From IMG/VR virus record IMGVR_UViG_3300048694_001134, positions 1-64,000 of that record: a stretch of DNA of 64,000 nucleotides. One strand, written 5' to 3'. Of the stretch, positions 34,479 to 44,321 are shown one piece after another; position 1 is the first letter of the stretch; every line of letters begins with the position of its first letter. The translations under genes were made by a program, and so were the position numbers. Under the pieces are notes generated by a model, which worked only from the letters and a program-made list of their open reading frames with translations, ran no database searches and was not told the DNA's origin. Origin of the DNA: a virus.

Positions 34479-35095
34479 TGTTTAGTTATCTTTGTAATGT
34501 TTCTGATGTTCTACGCACACTACCAAAGCATCAGATAGATGATTTTGCTGATTCGTTTAGTAAGACACAATACAGATCGAAAAAGTGGTTAGTTGAAACA
34601 CTGGCCCAAACAAAACTCCCCTCATCACCGTCTATATTAATATTAGGCGGATGGTATGGGAGTTTTCTTGTTCCTATGTTGCAACAACAGTACCCCGAGT
34701 GCTCCATTCTTTTAACTGACAAACAAAGTGAGCCCCTCTCCGTTGCAGAATACCTACATGACGCGCGATACAGCGGCACGTCAAAAATAAGAATGGGTGT
34801 TGTTGATGTCGAGCAGAATTTGCAACGCGTGCAGAATCAAAGTTTTGATGTTGTTATAAACACGTCCTGTGAACACATGACCAACCTCCACAATATCAAA
34901 GTTGCAAACGAGGATGCTCTGTATGTGTTTCAAGCGTGCGATGAAAAAGATGATCCCGGCCATATCAACCCTATACAAACAACGGATGATCTGGTGAAGC
35001 AATGTAAACTGACCAACATCATTTTTCGGGGTAGGTTGGATCTTGGTCACAAGAACAGACTAATGATCATTGGCAAAAAGCAACAGATTTTGTAA
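34478..35095 (+). CDS. Class I methyltransferase-like protein
   Basis: This is a 205-residue protein. A Rossmann-like start 'SILILGGWYGSFLVPMLQQQ' gives a variant of the SAM-binding motif I (GGWYG), followed by an acidic end of strand two ('SILLTDKQ') and 'FDVVINTSCEHM' at motif IV. The last fits phage methyltransferases with a Cys-Glu-His turn. The substrate is unknown; a sugar or small-molecule acceptor is as likely as nucleic acid. It closes the accessory island before the late-promoter box at 35097. Confidence 0.6.
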   Translation: MFSYLCNVSDVLRTLPKHQIDDFADSFSKTQYRSKKWLVETLAQTKLPSSPSILILGGWYGSFLVPMLQQQYPECSILLTDKQSEPLSVAEYLHDARYSGTSKIRMGVVDVEQNLQRVQNQSFDVVINTSCEHMTNLHNIKVANEDALYVFQACDEKDDPGHINPIQTTDDLVKQCKLTNIIFRGRLDLGHKNRLMIIGKKQQIL

Positions 35096-35096
35096 A

Positions 35097-35104
35097 TATA
35101 AATA
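35097..35104 (+). promoter_or_regulatory. T4-type late promoter (TATAAATA)
   Basis: A perfect TATAAATA, 33 bases before the ATG at 35138, in the short gap after the methyltransferase gene. It is well placed to start the second fibre cluster. Confidence 0.7.
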
Positions 35105-35137
35105 CCGCGATAATACTATTATAAGCGGAATTGGTAC

Positions 35138-35470
35138 ATGGCAATCAAAGCAAATCTTGTCATTGATCAGGGAACAGACTATTCAACATCTATAAACCTA
35201 ACGGATGATGATGGAAATCTTGTCGATTTGACAGGGTACTCAGCTAGTTCTCAGATTAGAAAGACACCATCATCATCAAATGCAGTTAGTTTCAGCGTTT
35301 CTGTCGCCGAGGCGCAGGGGCTGGTTCTTTTGTCTTTGACTGATCAACAAACATCAAATCTAGTGCCGGGTAGATATGTTTATGACGTTTTGCTTACAAA
35401 TAACAACAACAATCTAACTTCACGTATTTTAGAAGGAATTGTTACTGTGACGCCGGGAGTAACGAGATGA
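35138..35470 (+). CDS. Small beta-rich virion-type protein
   Basis: This 110-residue protein resembles the N-terminal domain of baseplate or receptor-binding display proteins: 'MAIKANLVIDQGTDYSTSIN', 'LTDDDGNLVDLTGYSASSQI' and 'GRYVYDVLLT'. The pattern (a strand, 'DLTGYSA', then a Pro-rich turn) is the one seen in BppU-type and Ig-like domains. It follows a perfect late promoter and overlaps the next gene by 4 bases. Probably a small structural subunit of the fibre cluster. Confidence 0.65.
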   Translation: MAIKANLVIDQGTDYSTSINLTDDDGNLVDLTGYSASSQIRKTPSSSNAVSFSVSVAEAQGLVLLSLTDQQTSNLVPGRYVYDVLLTNNNNNLTSRILEGIVTVTPGVTR

Positions 35471-35688
35471 CAGCTATTGTTGTGAAAGTTACAAATGGTC
35501 AGTTACAAGCCAGCTCACCAGTTACATTAAAGAACACAATTCAAGCGGATGCCAATAGACGATTAGATGGTCTTTTGGATGTGACAGCCGATACTGCGAA
35601 TACGCCAGTAAATAGCACCCTCGTTTATGATCCGTCAACAGACAAATACGTTGTAAAATTACTAGACCTAGACGGGGGAACATTTTAA
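35467..35688 (+). CDS. Small protein linked to the fibre gene
   Basis: This 73-residue protein has the core 'VTNGQLQASSPVTLKNTIQA' and a C-terminal 'VYDPSTDKYVVKLLDLDGGT'. The second part looks like the N-terminal region of fibres ('YDPSTDKY.V' before a repeat domain). It abuts the 961-residue fibre with no gap, so it may be an adapter for it. No known family name can be given. Confidence 0.6.
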   Translation: MTAIVVKVTNGQLQASSPVTLKNTIQADANRRLDGLLDVTADTANTPVNSTLVYDPSTDKYVVKLLDLDGGTF

Positions 35689-38574
35689 ATGGCAAACCAA
35701 ATTCAAATAAAGAGAAGTAACACCACGGCATTGCCTGCAAGCCTTGCCGTCGGTGAACTTGCGTACTCTGGAAACGGTGAGGTACTATTCATTGGTAGCG
35801 TGAACGGGGTTGCCAACTCAGCAAACGTCGTTGCCATTGGTGGTGTCCGTAACCCAGGTACATTGACAGCAAACCAAGCACTCGTTGCTAACTCAACGAG
35901 CTGGATAGATGCAATTCAAACAACAAAGCTGATTGTTGGACCCGTCGGCACAACAGTAAACGTTGCTTCGATATCAACTCAATCTAACAGCTCTCAACTT
36001 GGTGCAACGGCAGGTGGATCAAATACTGAGCTTGTTTCTTCATGGGCTGTTAAGAACTACGTTGACACACGTACGGGCGTTGTAACGGCGGGTCAGGTCG
36101 TATACGCAAACTCGACTGGCGGGCTTTCTGGTGATGCAGGGTTTACGTTTGTTGCTGCAACAGACGCGCTTACAGTTAACGGATCTATTCTTGTCGGTGC
36201 AAACGTTGTTACAAACACAACAGCTTTGTACGTTGGTAACTCTACATCCAACTCCGTTCTTTCTCAGGGCAGCTTGGTTCTTTCGAACGGCACCGGAACA
36301 GTAACAGTCAACCTTTCACAGATATCCGTTGGATCAAACGTCGTTGCAAACGCTACTGCCGTATATGTTGGCAACTCAACTGTTAATGCAGTTCAAAGTC
36401 AGACAGGCGTTGTTGTTACAAGCGCAACAACCACGACCACGGTTAATACGACACAAGTTTCCGTAGGTGCAAACGTTGTTGCAAATACAACTGGTATACT
36501 GGTTGGTAACAGCACCGTCAATGCTACCGTTGTTTCAACACTCATCCAGGCGGCGAACAGTACCGGAACAGCAAACATTACACCGACAGCATTTGTTGTT
36601 GGTATTGCGACCGTCAACTCAACGGCCGTTTCCGTTGGAGCGAACGTTACTCTTAACGCGACAACGCTGTTCATGGGTAACAGCACTGTTAACACAACAC
36701 TGACAGCAGGCAACCTACAACTCAAGGGTACAATGTTGACAGTAAGCAACGTCACCATTGACGGTGATGCTGTTCTTGTTGGCAACTCAACTGTCAATGC
36801 TTACACAAACAGTTCGTTCATTACTGTACGTAACGCATCAAGCTCGTCAAACGTCACACCGACATCCATTGACGTTGGAACAAGTAGAGTTAACACCACG
36901 GTCGTTGCTGCTGGCGCGAACGTTATTGCTAATACTACAGCGTTGTATATTGGTAACTCGACTGTCAATGCTGTTGCTACGCAGGTTGGGTTCACTGTTA
37001 CGAACGGTACAGTCACCTCCGTTGTCAACACTTCTCAAGCATCCGTGGGTGCAAACGTTGTTGCTAACACGACAGCGGTATATGTTGGTAACTCGACCGT
37101 CAACGCAGTTCAAAGTCAAACCGGTGTTGTTGTTGCAAGTGCTACTCAAACAACAACAGTCAACAACACAGTAGTTGCTGTTGGTGCAAACGTTGTTGCA
37201 AACTCAACACAGTTGCTCGTTGGTAACACGACAGTTAACGCGTCGATCACGTCAACACAAATAAGAGTAGCAAACAGTACAGCGTCTGCAAACGTTAACC
37301 CTAATGCCGTCTTGGTTGGTACGTCTGTTGTTAACACAATAGCTCTTGCAGCTGGTGCAAACGTTATTGCTAACACAACGGCGTTGTATGTTGGCAACTC
37401 GACTGTCAATGCGGTTACGACTCAGACTGGCACCTCATGGGCGTCAGCTACTCAAACAACTGTTGCTAACAACACAGTAGTTGCGGTCGGTGCGAACGTT
37501 ATTGCAAACGCGACGGCTTTGTTTGTCGGCAATTCAACCGTTAATGCCGTCACAACACAAGTTGGCACATCTTATCAAACAGCTACACAGACGGTTGTTG
37601 TTAACAACAGCGTAGTCTCCGTCGGTGCAAACGTTATTGCAAACGCAACGGCTGTGTTTGTTGGTAACAGCACAGTTAATACGGTAATTACTGGCATTGG
37701 TCTAACGTCAGGTAACTCCGTCGTTAACACTACAACAATCGCTGTAGGCGCAAACGTTGTTGTCAATACATCAGCAGCGTCGATTGGTAATTCGACGGTA
37801 AACGTCCAGATTACACAATCGTCTATTACCACTACCAATGCAACAGCAACGTTTGGTAACACGACGGTTAATGGTTTTGCAAACGTAGCAACAACACTTA
37901 ACGTCGTTGCTAACGCATCGTTCGGTGCAAACGTCTCTGTTACAAATAACATTACCGCTAACCAAATGGCGGTCGGTGACTTGAGCGTCTCTGGTAACTT
38001 GAACGTTACTGGTACGCTGACAACAATTAATGCTAACAACATTACCGTTACAGATCCGTTGATTCAGTTGGGTACGAATAATAACGTATCAGACTTGTTG
38101 GATATTGGTGTCTATGGTAATTATGGTCTCGACGCAAATACAAACAACCATAGACACGCTGGTATCTTCCGTGATGCGAGTGATAGCGGTGTTTGGAAGT
38201 TGTTCGATGGTTTGTTGGCTGCGCCAACGACAACCATTGATACAGCAAACAACACCTACAATCCTGCTACGCTTCAGGCGTTCCTCAAGACAGGTGGCAC
38301 AGGTCTAACTGGTTTCATTGCCAACTCAACATCGATTACGTTGACGGCAAACAGTACAATGAACGTCAACATAACGGCAAATACGTTGTCGTTGTCAACC
38401 CCGCTACCAGGTACATCCGGTGGTCTTGGTTTGAATACGTTCACAGCGGAAGACATTCTTGTTGCTAACAGCACAAACGGATTCCGTAAACTGAGCAAGG
38501 GTTCGGAAGGAACTGTTCTTCAGATTTCCGGCGGCGTGGTCGCTTACAGTACACTTGATGGTGGCACATATTAA
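35689..38574 (+). CDS. Repeat-built fibre protein with Mtd-like N-terminus
   Basis: This is a 961-residue protein. Residues 1-50 ('IQIKRSNTTALPASLAVGEL', 'FIGSVNGVANS') are a phage-fibre N-terminal domain related to the major tropism determinant type. The next 600 residues are tandem units of about 45 residues built on 'VGANVVANTTAVYVGNSTVN', at least ten copies with variable second halves. The C-terminal part ('ITVTDPLIQLGTNNNVSDLL', 'RHAGIFRDASDSGVWKLFDG') is a conserved non-repeat domain of marine phage fibres. The end 'KGSEGTVLQISGG' is common in fibre tips. Probable tail fibre. Confidence 0.8.
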   Translation: MANQIQIKRSNTTALPASLAVGELAYSGNGEVLFIGSVNGVANSANVVAIGGVRNPGTLTANQALVANSTSWIDAIQTTKLIVGPVGTTVNVASISTQSNSSQLGATAGGSNTELVSSWAVKNYVDTRTGVVTAGQVVYANSTGGLSGDAGFTFVAATDALTVNGSILVGANVVTNTTALYVGNSTSNSVLSQGSLVLSNGTGTVTVNLSQISVGSNVVANATAVYVGNSTVNAVQSQTGVVVTSATTTTTVNTTQVSVGANVVANTTGILVGNSTVNATVVSTLIQAANSTGTANITPTAFVVGIATVNSTAVSVGANVTLNATTLFMGNSTVNTTLTAGNLQLKGTMLTVSNVTIDGDAVLVGNSTVNAYTNSSFITVRNASSSSNVTPTSIDVGTSRVNTTVVAAGANVIANTTALYIGNSTVNAVATQVGFTVTNGTVTSVVNTSQASVGANVVANTTAVYVGNSTVNAVQSQTGVVVASATQTTTVNNTVVAVGANVVANSTQLLVGNTTVNASITSTQIRVANSTASANVNPNAVLVGTSVVNTIALAAGANVIANTTALYVGNSTVNAVTTQTGTSWASATQTTVANNTVVAVGANVIANATALFVGNSTVNAVTTQVGTSYQTATQTVVVNNSVVSVGANVIANATAVFVGNSTVNTVITGIGLTSGNSVVNTTTIAVGANVVVNTSAASIGNSTVNVQITQSSITTTNATATFGNTTVNGFANVATTLNVVANASFGANVSVTNNITANQMAVGDLSVSGNLNVTGTLTTINANNITVTDPLIQLGTNNNVSDLLDIGVYGNYGLDANTNNHRHAGIFRDASDSGVWKLFDGLLAAPTTTIDTANNTYNPATLQAFLKTGGTGLTGFIANSTSITLTANSTMNVNITANTLSLSTPLPGTSGGLGLNTFTAEDILVANSTNGFRKLSKGSEGTVLQISGGVVAYSTLDGGTY

Positions 38575-38591
38575 AAAGTGAAAGGTTTATA

Positions 38592-39104
38592 ATGGAAGCT
38601 GAATTTGTTAATGTCTTTGTGCAAAAGCAGAAAGACATGATGAATGATTTATTATCTCGACTAGTAATGTTGGATACCCGAGCAACGCTTGCAGAAGCTA
38701 AACTCAAAGACACCACTGAAACAAACATACAGCTTCAGGAGGAGATGGGTAGGTTGCATCAAGCGCTTGCGCAATCAAAAAATGACGTTAATGATTTGCA
38801 ACTGCAAAATCAACGACATGAACGGGTGCAAGCTGAGCTGCATGCGCGGCTTGACGTTCAGCTACCGTCGAGAAATGAACTTGATGTTGCTTTGGAGAAA
38901 GCACGTGTTGCTGAGGAAGAGAAGAACAAACTACAAAAGCTATACAAAGATTTAGAAGTGAAAAACAGTGTATTGCAAATGAAAGTAATTAGCTCAGCTT
39001 CGATGAAACCGGAATTCATTGCCTCGAGTCCTGCTCCCGTTCAACAAAAACAAACAGCGGTTAAGCCAAAAGTTCAAACAAAAAGAAGACAAGCTAAGTC
39101 TTAA
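38592..39104 (+). CDS. Coiled-coil protein of the fibre cluster
   Basis: This 170-residue protein has an almost continuous helix over residues 5-140 with heptad spacing ('LQEEMGRLHQALAQSKNDVN' and 'EEKNKLQKLYKDLEVKNSVL'), then a Lys/Gln-rich disordered tail. It lies between two Mtd-type fibre genes. It could be a fibre-assembly chaperone or structural spacer; it has no catalytic motif. The N-terminus ('EFVNVFVQKQKDMMNDLLSR') resembles small coiled-coil genes of cyanophages. Confidence 0.65.
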   Translation: MEAEFVNVFVQKQKDMMNDLLSRLVMLDTRATLAEAKLKDTTETNIQLQEEMGRLHQALAQSKNDVNDLQLQNQRHERVQAELHARLDVQLPSRNELDVALEKARVAEEEKNKLQKLYKDLEVKNSVLQMKVISSASMKPEFIASSPAPVQQKQTAVKPKVQTKRRQAKS

Positions 39105-39134
39105 ATAAGACGACAATCCTAGATAGGAGCTATC

Positions 39135-39845
39135 ATGGCAAATAAATTACAAATTAAAAGAACATCGGTATCAGGTCGGGCACCAAACACAACAAACGCC
39201 GCAAACACAACATACATCGATGCAGGCGAGCTTGCGTTAAACTTAGCAGATGGTAAGTTGTTTAGCTCGAACGGAGCTGGGCTTATCGAGTTTGGTACAG
39301 GGACGCCCGTATACGATTCGACGGGTACGTTGCTAACAAACACGTATATGACATACGTTGCAATGGGTGCATTGCAAACAAACGTAACTCCAGCAACAGA
39401 TAACATTATATCCGTAGGTCAGATTCTCTATCGTTTTGCAGATGGTTACTTTGCTGGTACTCTTTCTGTCGGCAACACGTCCGTCAATACACAGATAACA
39501 AGCAGTAAAGTCACAACACCTTACCTGACACTAACGGGCGCCGGTAATGCAGCATTGATTGATACAACAAACAGCAATGCATCGTATGCAAACGGAGCAG
39601 CAGTGCACTTCCCCAACTTTTCAGGAATGATTATTGTCAATAACACCGGTACAACAGGACAGGTTGCACTACATCTTTGTGGTGGGGGCTCTGTCGGTGT
39701 TTTGGGATATAGCGGCACCGGTGTTCCACACAAGACGGGCACAATCACATCCAACGTAACAAACAACGGTTATACTTGGGTCAACGATAGTGGTGCAACG
39801 GACACCTTTAGCTTTGCCGTAATCAAGACACGTGCCGGCGCCTAA
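39135..39845 (+). CDS. Short fibre-like protein with Mtd-type N-terminus
   Basis: This is a 236-residue protein. The N-terminus ('MANKLQIKRTSVSGRAPNTT', 'YIDAGELALNLADGKLFSSN') is the same domain as in gene 35689. The middle has 'GQILYRFADGYFAGTLSVGN', and the C-terminal 80 residues ('GTTGQVALHLCGGGSVGVLG') are a compact strand-rich domain with a C-terminal 'DTFSFAVIKTRAG'. The pattern is that of a short fibre or of a receptor-binding tip protein. It is the last fibre gene before the neck genes. Confidence 0.75.
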   Translation: MANKLQIKRTSVSGRAPNTTNAANTTYIDAGELALNLADGKLFSSNGAGLIEFGTGTPVYDSTGTLLTNTYMTYVAMGALQTNVTPATDNIISVGQILYRFADGYFAGTLSVGNTSVNTQITSSKVTTPYLTLTGAGNAALIDTTNSNASYANGAAVHFPNFSGMIIVNNTGTTGQVALHLCGGGSVGVLGYSGTGVPHKTGTITSNVTNNGYTWVNDSGATDTFSFAVIKTRAGA

Positions 39846-39870
39846 TCCTAAATAAGCAAAAGGAGTAGAT

Positions 39871-40614
39871 ATGGCCGTTCCAGCAACAAGATCACAATTC
39901 AAAGAATACTGCCTGCGTAAGTTGGGCAAACCCGTCATTGAAATTAACGTTGATGATGATCAGGTTGAGGACCGTATTGACGAGGCAATCCGTTATTACT
40001 GGGATTACCATTTCGATGGTACGGAGAAGGTGTACTACAAACACCAAGTATCTCAGCAAGATATAGACAATAGATATATCACTCTTCCCGAAAACATTAT
40101 TGGTGCTGTCCGGGTATTTCCTATTGGGGACCCGTCAATCCGTTCGGATGATATGTTTAATATCCGTTACCAGATTGCTCTCAACGACCTGTACACACTG
40201 ACTGCTTACTCGATGTTGCCATACTATATGGCCATGCAGCACCTCGCTTTAATTTCTGAATTCCTTGTTGGCCAACAACCGATTCGATATAGTCGCCACC
40301 GCGACCGCTTGTACATTGATACCAAGTGGACAAATTATAACGTTGGCGACTTCCTTTTAATCGAAGCGTATGAAGTTCTTGATCCTGATACGTTTAGTGA
40401 TATGTGGGCCGATCGTTGGCTGCAGAACTACGCAACAGCAAAGATCAAGTACCAGTGGGGGTCAAATCTGACAAAGTTTACCGGTATGCAGTTACCAGGT
40501 GGTGTACAGTTCAACGGTGAAAAGATATTTGACGATGCTAAAACAGAAATCGAAGTGATGGAAAAAGAAATGATTTCCAGTTACTCATTGCCAGTAATGG
40601 ACATGATAGGATAA
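39871..40614 (+). CDS. gp13: Neck protein gp13
   Basis: This is a 247-residue protein (T4 gp13 has 309). The start 'TRSQFKEYCLRKLGKPVIEI' with 'NVDDDQVEDRIDEAIRYYWD' and 'YHFDGTEKVYYKH' is diagnostic of gp13, as is 'YYMAMQHLALISEFLVGQQP'. gp13 joins the portal to the tail terminator and closes the head after packaging, together with gp14. A good AAAAGGAG ribosome-binding site precedes the ATG. It precedes gp14, gp15, gp16 and gp17 in T4 order. Confidence 0.9.
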   Translation: MAVPATRSQFKEYCLRKLGKPVIEINVDDDQVEDRIDEAIRYYWDYHFDGTEKVYYKHQVSQQDIDNRYITLPENIIGAVRVFPIGDPSIRSDDMFNIRYQIALNDLYTLTAYSMLPYYMAMQHLALISEFLVGQQPIRYSRHRDRLYIDTKWTNYNVGDFLLIEAYEVLDPDTFSDMWADRWLQNYATAKIKYQWGSNLTKFTGMQLPGGVQFNGEKIFDDAKTEIEVMEKEMISSYSLPVMDMIG

Positions 40615-40617
40615 GTT

Positions 40618-41388
40618 TTGGCAACCAACTTCTTTTTCAACAACTTCCAAAACAGCGGTGAGCAGCTGTTAATAGAAAATCTGATTATAGAATCTATCAA
40701 GATCTATGGTCACGATGTCTATTTCATACGTCGAAGAACTCGTAACGTGGATAAGATCTTCAATGAAGATCCACTACATGAGTACACAGACGCGGTACTG
40801 GTGGAGATGTACATAAAGAACGTTGATGGGTTTGGCGGGGATGGTGATTTCTTGTCTAAATTCAATTTACAAATTCGTGATCAAATAACCTTTTCAATTG
40901 CACGCCGCACGTTTGCGGATGAAGTCGGTTCTGTAGCAACCGCACCGCCGACCGCTGATTTGTCCGTGGAACAGCTCGCAACGATAGAACGCGACCGTCC
41001 GCTTGAAGGTGATTTAATATATTTTCCATTGAATAAGAAGCTTTTTGAAATAAAATTTGTCGAGCATGAAGCTATATTTTATCAGATGGGAGCTCTTCAA
41101 ACATACGATCTGCGCTGTGAGTTGTTCGAGTACAACAATGAATACTTTGATACAGGAATATTGGAAATCGATAGAATGTCCGATTCCTATTCTCTTTCTT
41201 CAGACCTCTTTGGTTTGATGACAGAGTCGGGACTGTTTATTACCGATGAAGAAGGACATCCGTTGCTTTTAGAATCGTATGATATTGTTGAGAATGATCC
41301 TACAGCGGATAACGAAATAATAGAAGTAGAGGCAGACGGTATTATTGATTTTACCGAACGTGATCCTTTCAGTGAAGGAACATACTAA
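40618..41388 (+). CDS. gp14: Neck protein gp14 (TTG start)
   Basis: This is a 256-residue protein, the same length as T4 gp14. There is no in-frame ATG near its start; TTG at 40618 gives M-A-T, the same first residues as T4 gp14, and AGGAT lies 6 bases upstream inside the end of gp13. Typical segments are 'EQLLIENLIIESIKIYGHDV', 'VYFIRRR' and 'GGDGDFLSKFNLQIRDQITF'. gp14 forms part of the head-tail connector. The acidic C-terminus ('EGHPLLLESYDIVENDPTAD') is longer than in T4. It abuts gp15. Confidence 0.88.
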   Translation: MATNFFFNNFQNSGEQLLIENLIIESIKIYGHDVYFIRRRTRNVDKIFNEDPLHEYTDAVLVEMYIKNVDGFGGDGDFLSKFNLQIRDQITFSIARRTFADEVGSVATAPPTADLSVEQLATIERDRPLEGDLIYFPLNKKLFEIKFVEHEAIFYQMGALQTYDLRCELFEYNNEYFDTGILEIDRMSDSYSLSSDLFGLMTESGLFITDEEGHPLLLESYDIVENDPTADNEIIEVEADGIIDFTERDPFSEGTY

Positions 41389-42184
41389 TGCTAGGCCATA
41401 CATTCTATCACGGGCTTGTACGAAAGTATGTTGCGTTGTTTGGAACGCTTTTCAATGACATTCACATTAACCGTCCTGATCCAGACAAAAATATAACACA
41501 TTCGATCAAAGTACCAATCTCCTACGGACCAAGAGAAAAAACGCTTGCTCGTGTAACGGCAGATCCAGACTTGAATAAAATGCCAGCAATCCAGCTGCCC
41601 CGCATGTCGTTTGAGTTGCTTGATATGACATACGCTACCAGTCGTAAACTTAATACGCTCGGCAAACGATACAAAGTGGATCCTGGTTCTCCTAATGACT
41701 TGAAGTATCAATACAATCCAGTACCGTACGATCTTCGCTTTTCACTCTCCATCATGGTGAAGAATACAGACGATGGTACCCGTATAGTGGAGCAAATACT
41801 TCCCTACTTTACACCCGAGTGGACAACGACGGTACATTTAATTCCAGAGATGGACATTGTTATGGATATACCGATCGTGCTTACAGACGTTTCTGTGAGT
41901 GATGATTACGAAGGTAACTTTGAACAAAGAAGAGCTGTTATATGGACGTTGAACTTTACCTTAAAGGGGTATTTGTTTGGTCCTGTACGTCGAGGTGGTG
42001 TAATCAAGTTTACAGAAACAAATATATACAACAGCCTGGCAGCAAATGTTCAACTGCAGACCGTCGGTATACAGCCCGGCCTGACAGCTAATGGACAACC
42101 TACATCAAACGCAAATACAAGCGTTGGTATTGAGTCAATTGATGCACAGGATAATTTTGGATATGTTGTTACGATTACAGAACC

Positions 42185-42188
<4 letters not shown>
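41388..42188 (+). CDS. gp15: Tail sheath stabiliser/terminator gp15
   Basis: This 266-residue protein (T4 gp15 has 272) begins 'MLGHTFYHGLVRKYVALFGT', typical of the family. It contains 'DITHINRPDP'-like spacing ('FNDIHINRPDPDKNITHSIK'), 'VPYDLRFSLSIMVKNTDDGT' and 'QILPYFTPEWTTTVHLIPEM', all conserved in gp15. gp15 caps the sheath and tube and binds the neck. The gene overlaps both neighbours by 1-4 bases. Confidence 0.92.
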
Positions 42189-44246
<2,058 letters not shown>

Positions 44247-44259
44247 GAAAACCCAGAAT

Positions 44260-44267
44260 TATAAATA
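44260..44267 (+). promoter_or_regulatory. T4-type late promoter (TATAAATA) before gp18
   Basis: A perfect TATAAATA in the 75-base gap between gp17 and gp18, 54 bases before the gp18 ATG. GAGGGGAG, a strong ribosome-binding site, lies just before the gene. Confidence 0.75.
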
Positions 44268-44321
44268 CCAGGAACCAAACTTTCGTTTCTAAAATAATAA
44301 TACCTCAGAGGGGAGATAAAC

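Noticed and set aside
36399-38042. Minus-strand frames of 132 and 155 codons in the 45-residue-repeat fibre
   Set aside because: Antisense shadows of repeated GTT/AAC codons; no start signals.
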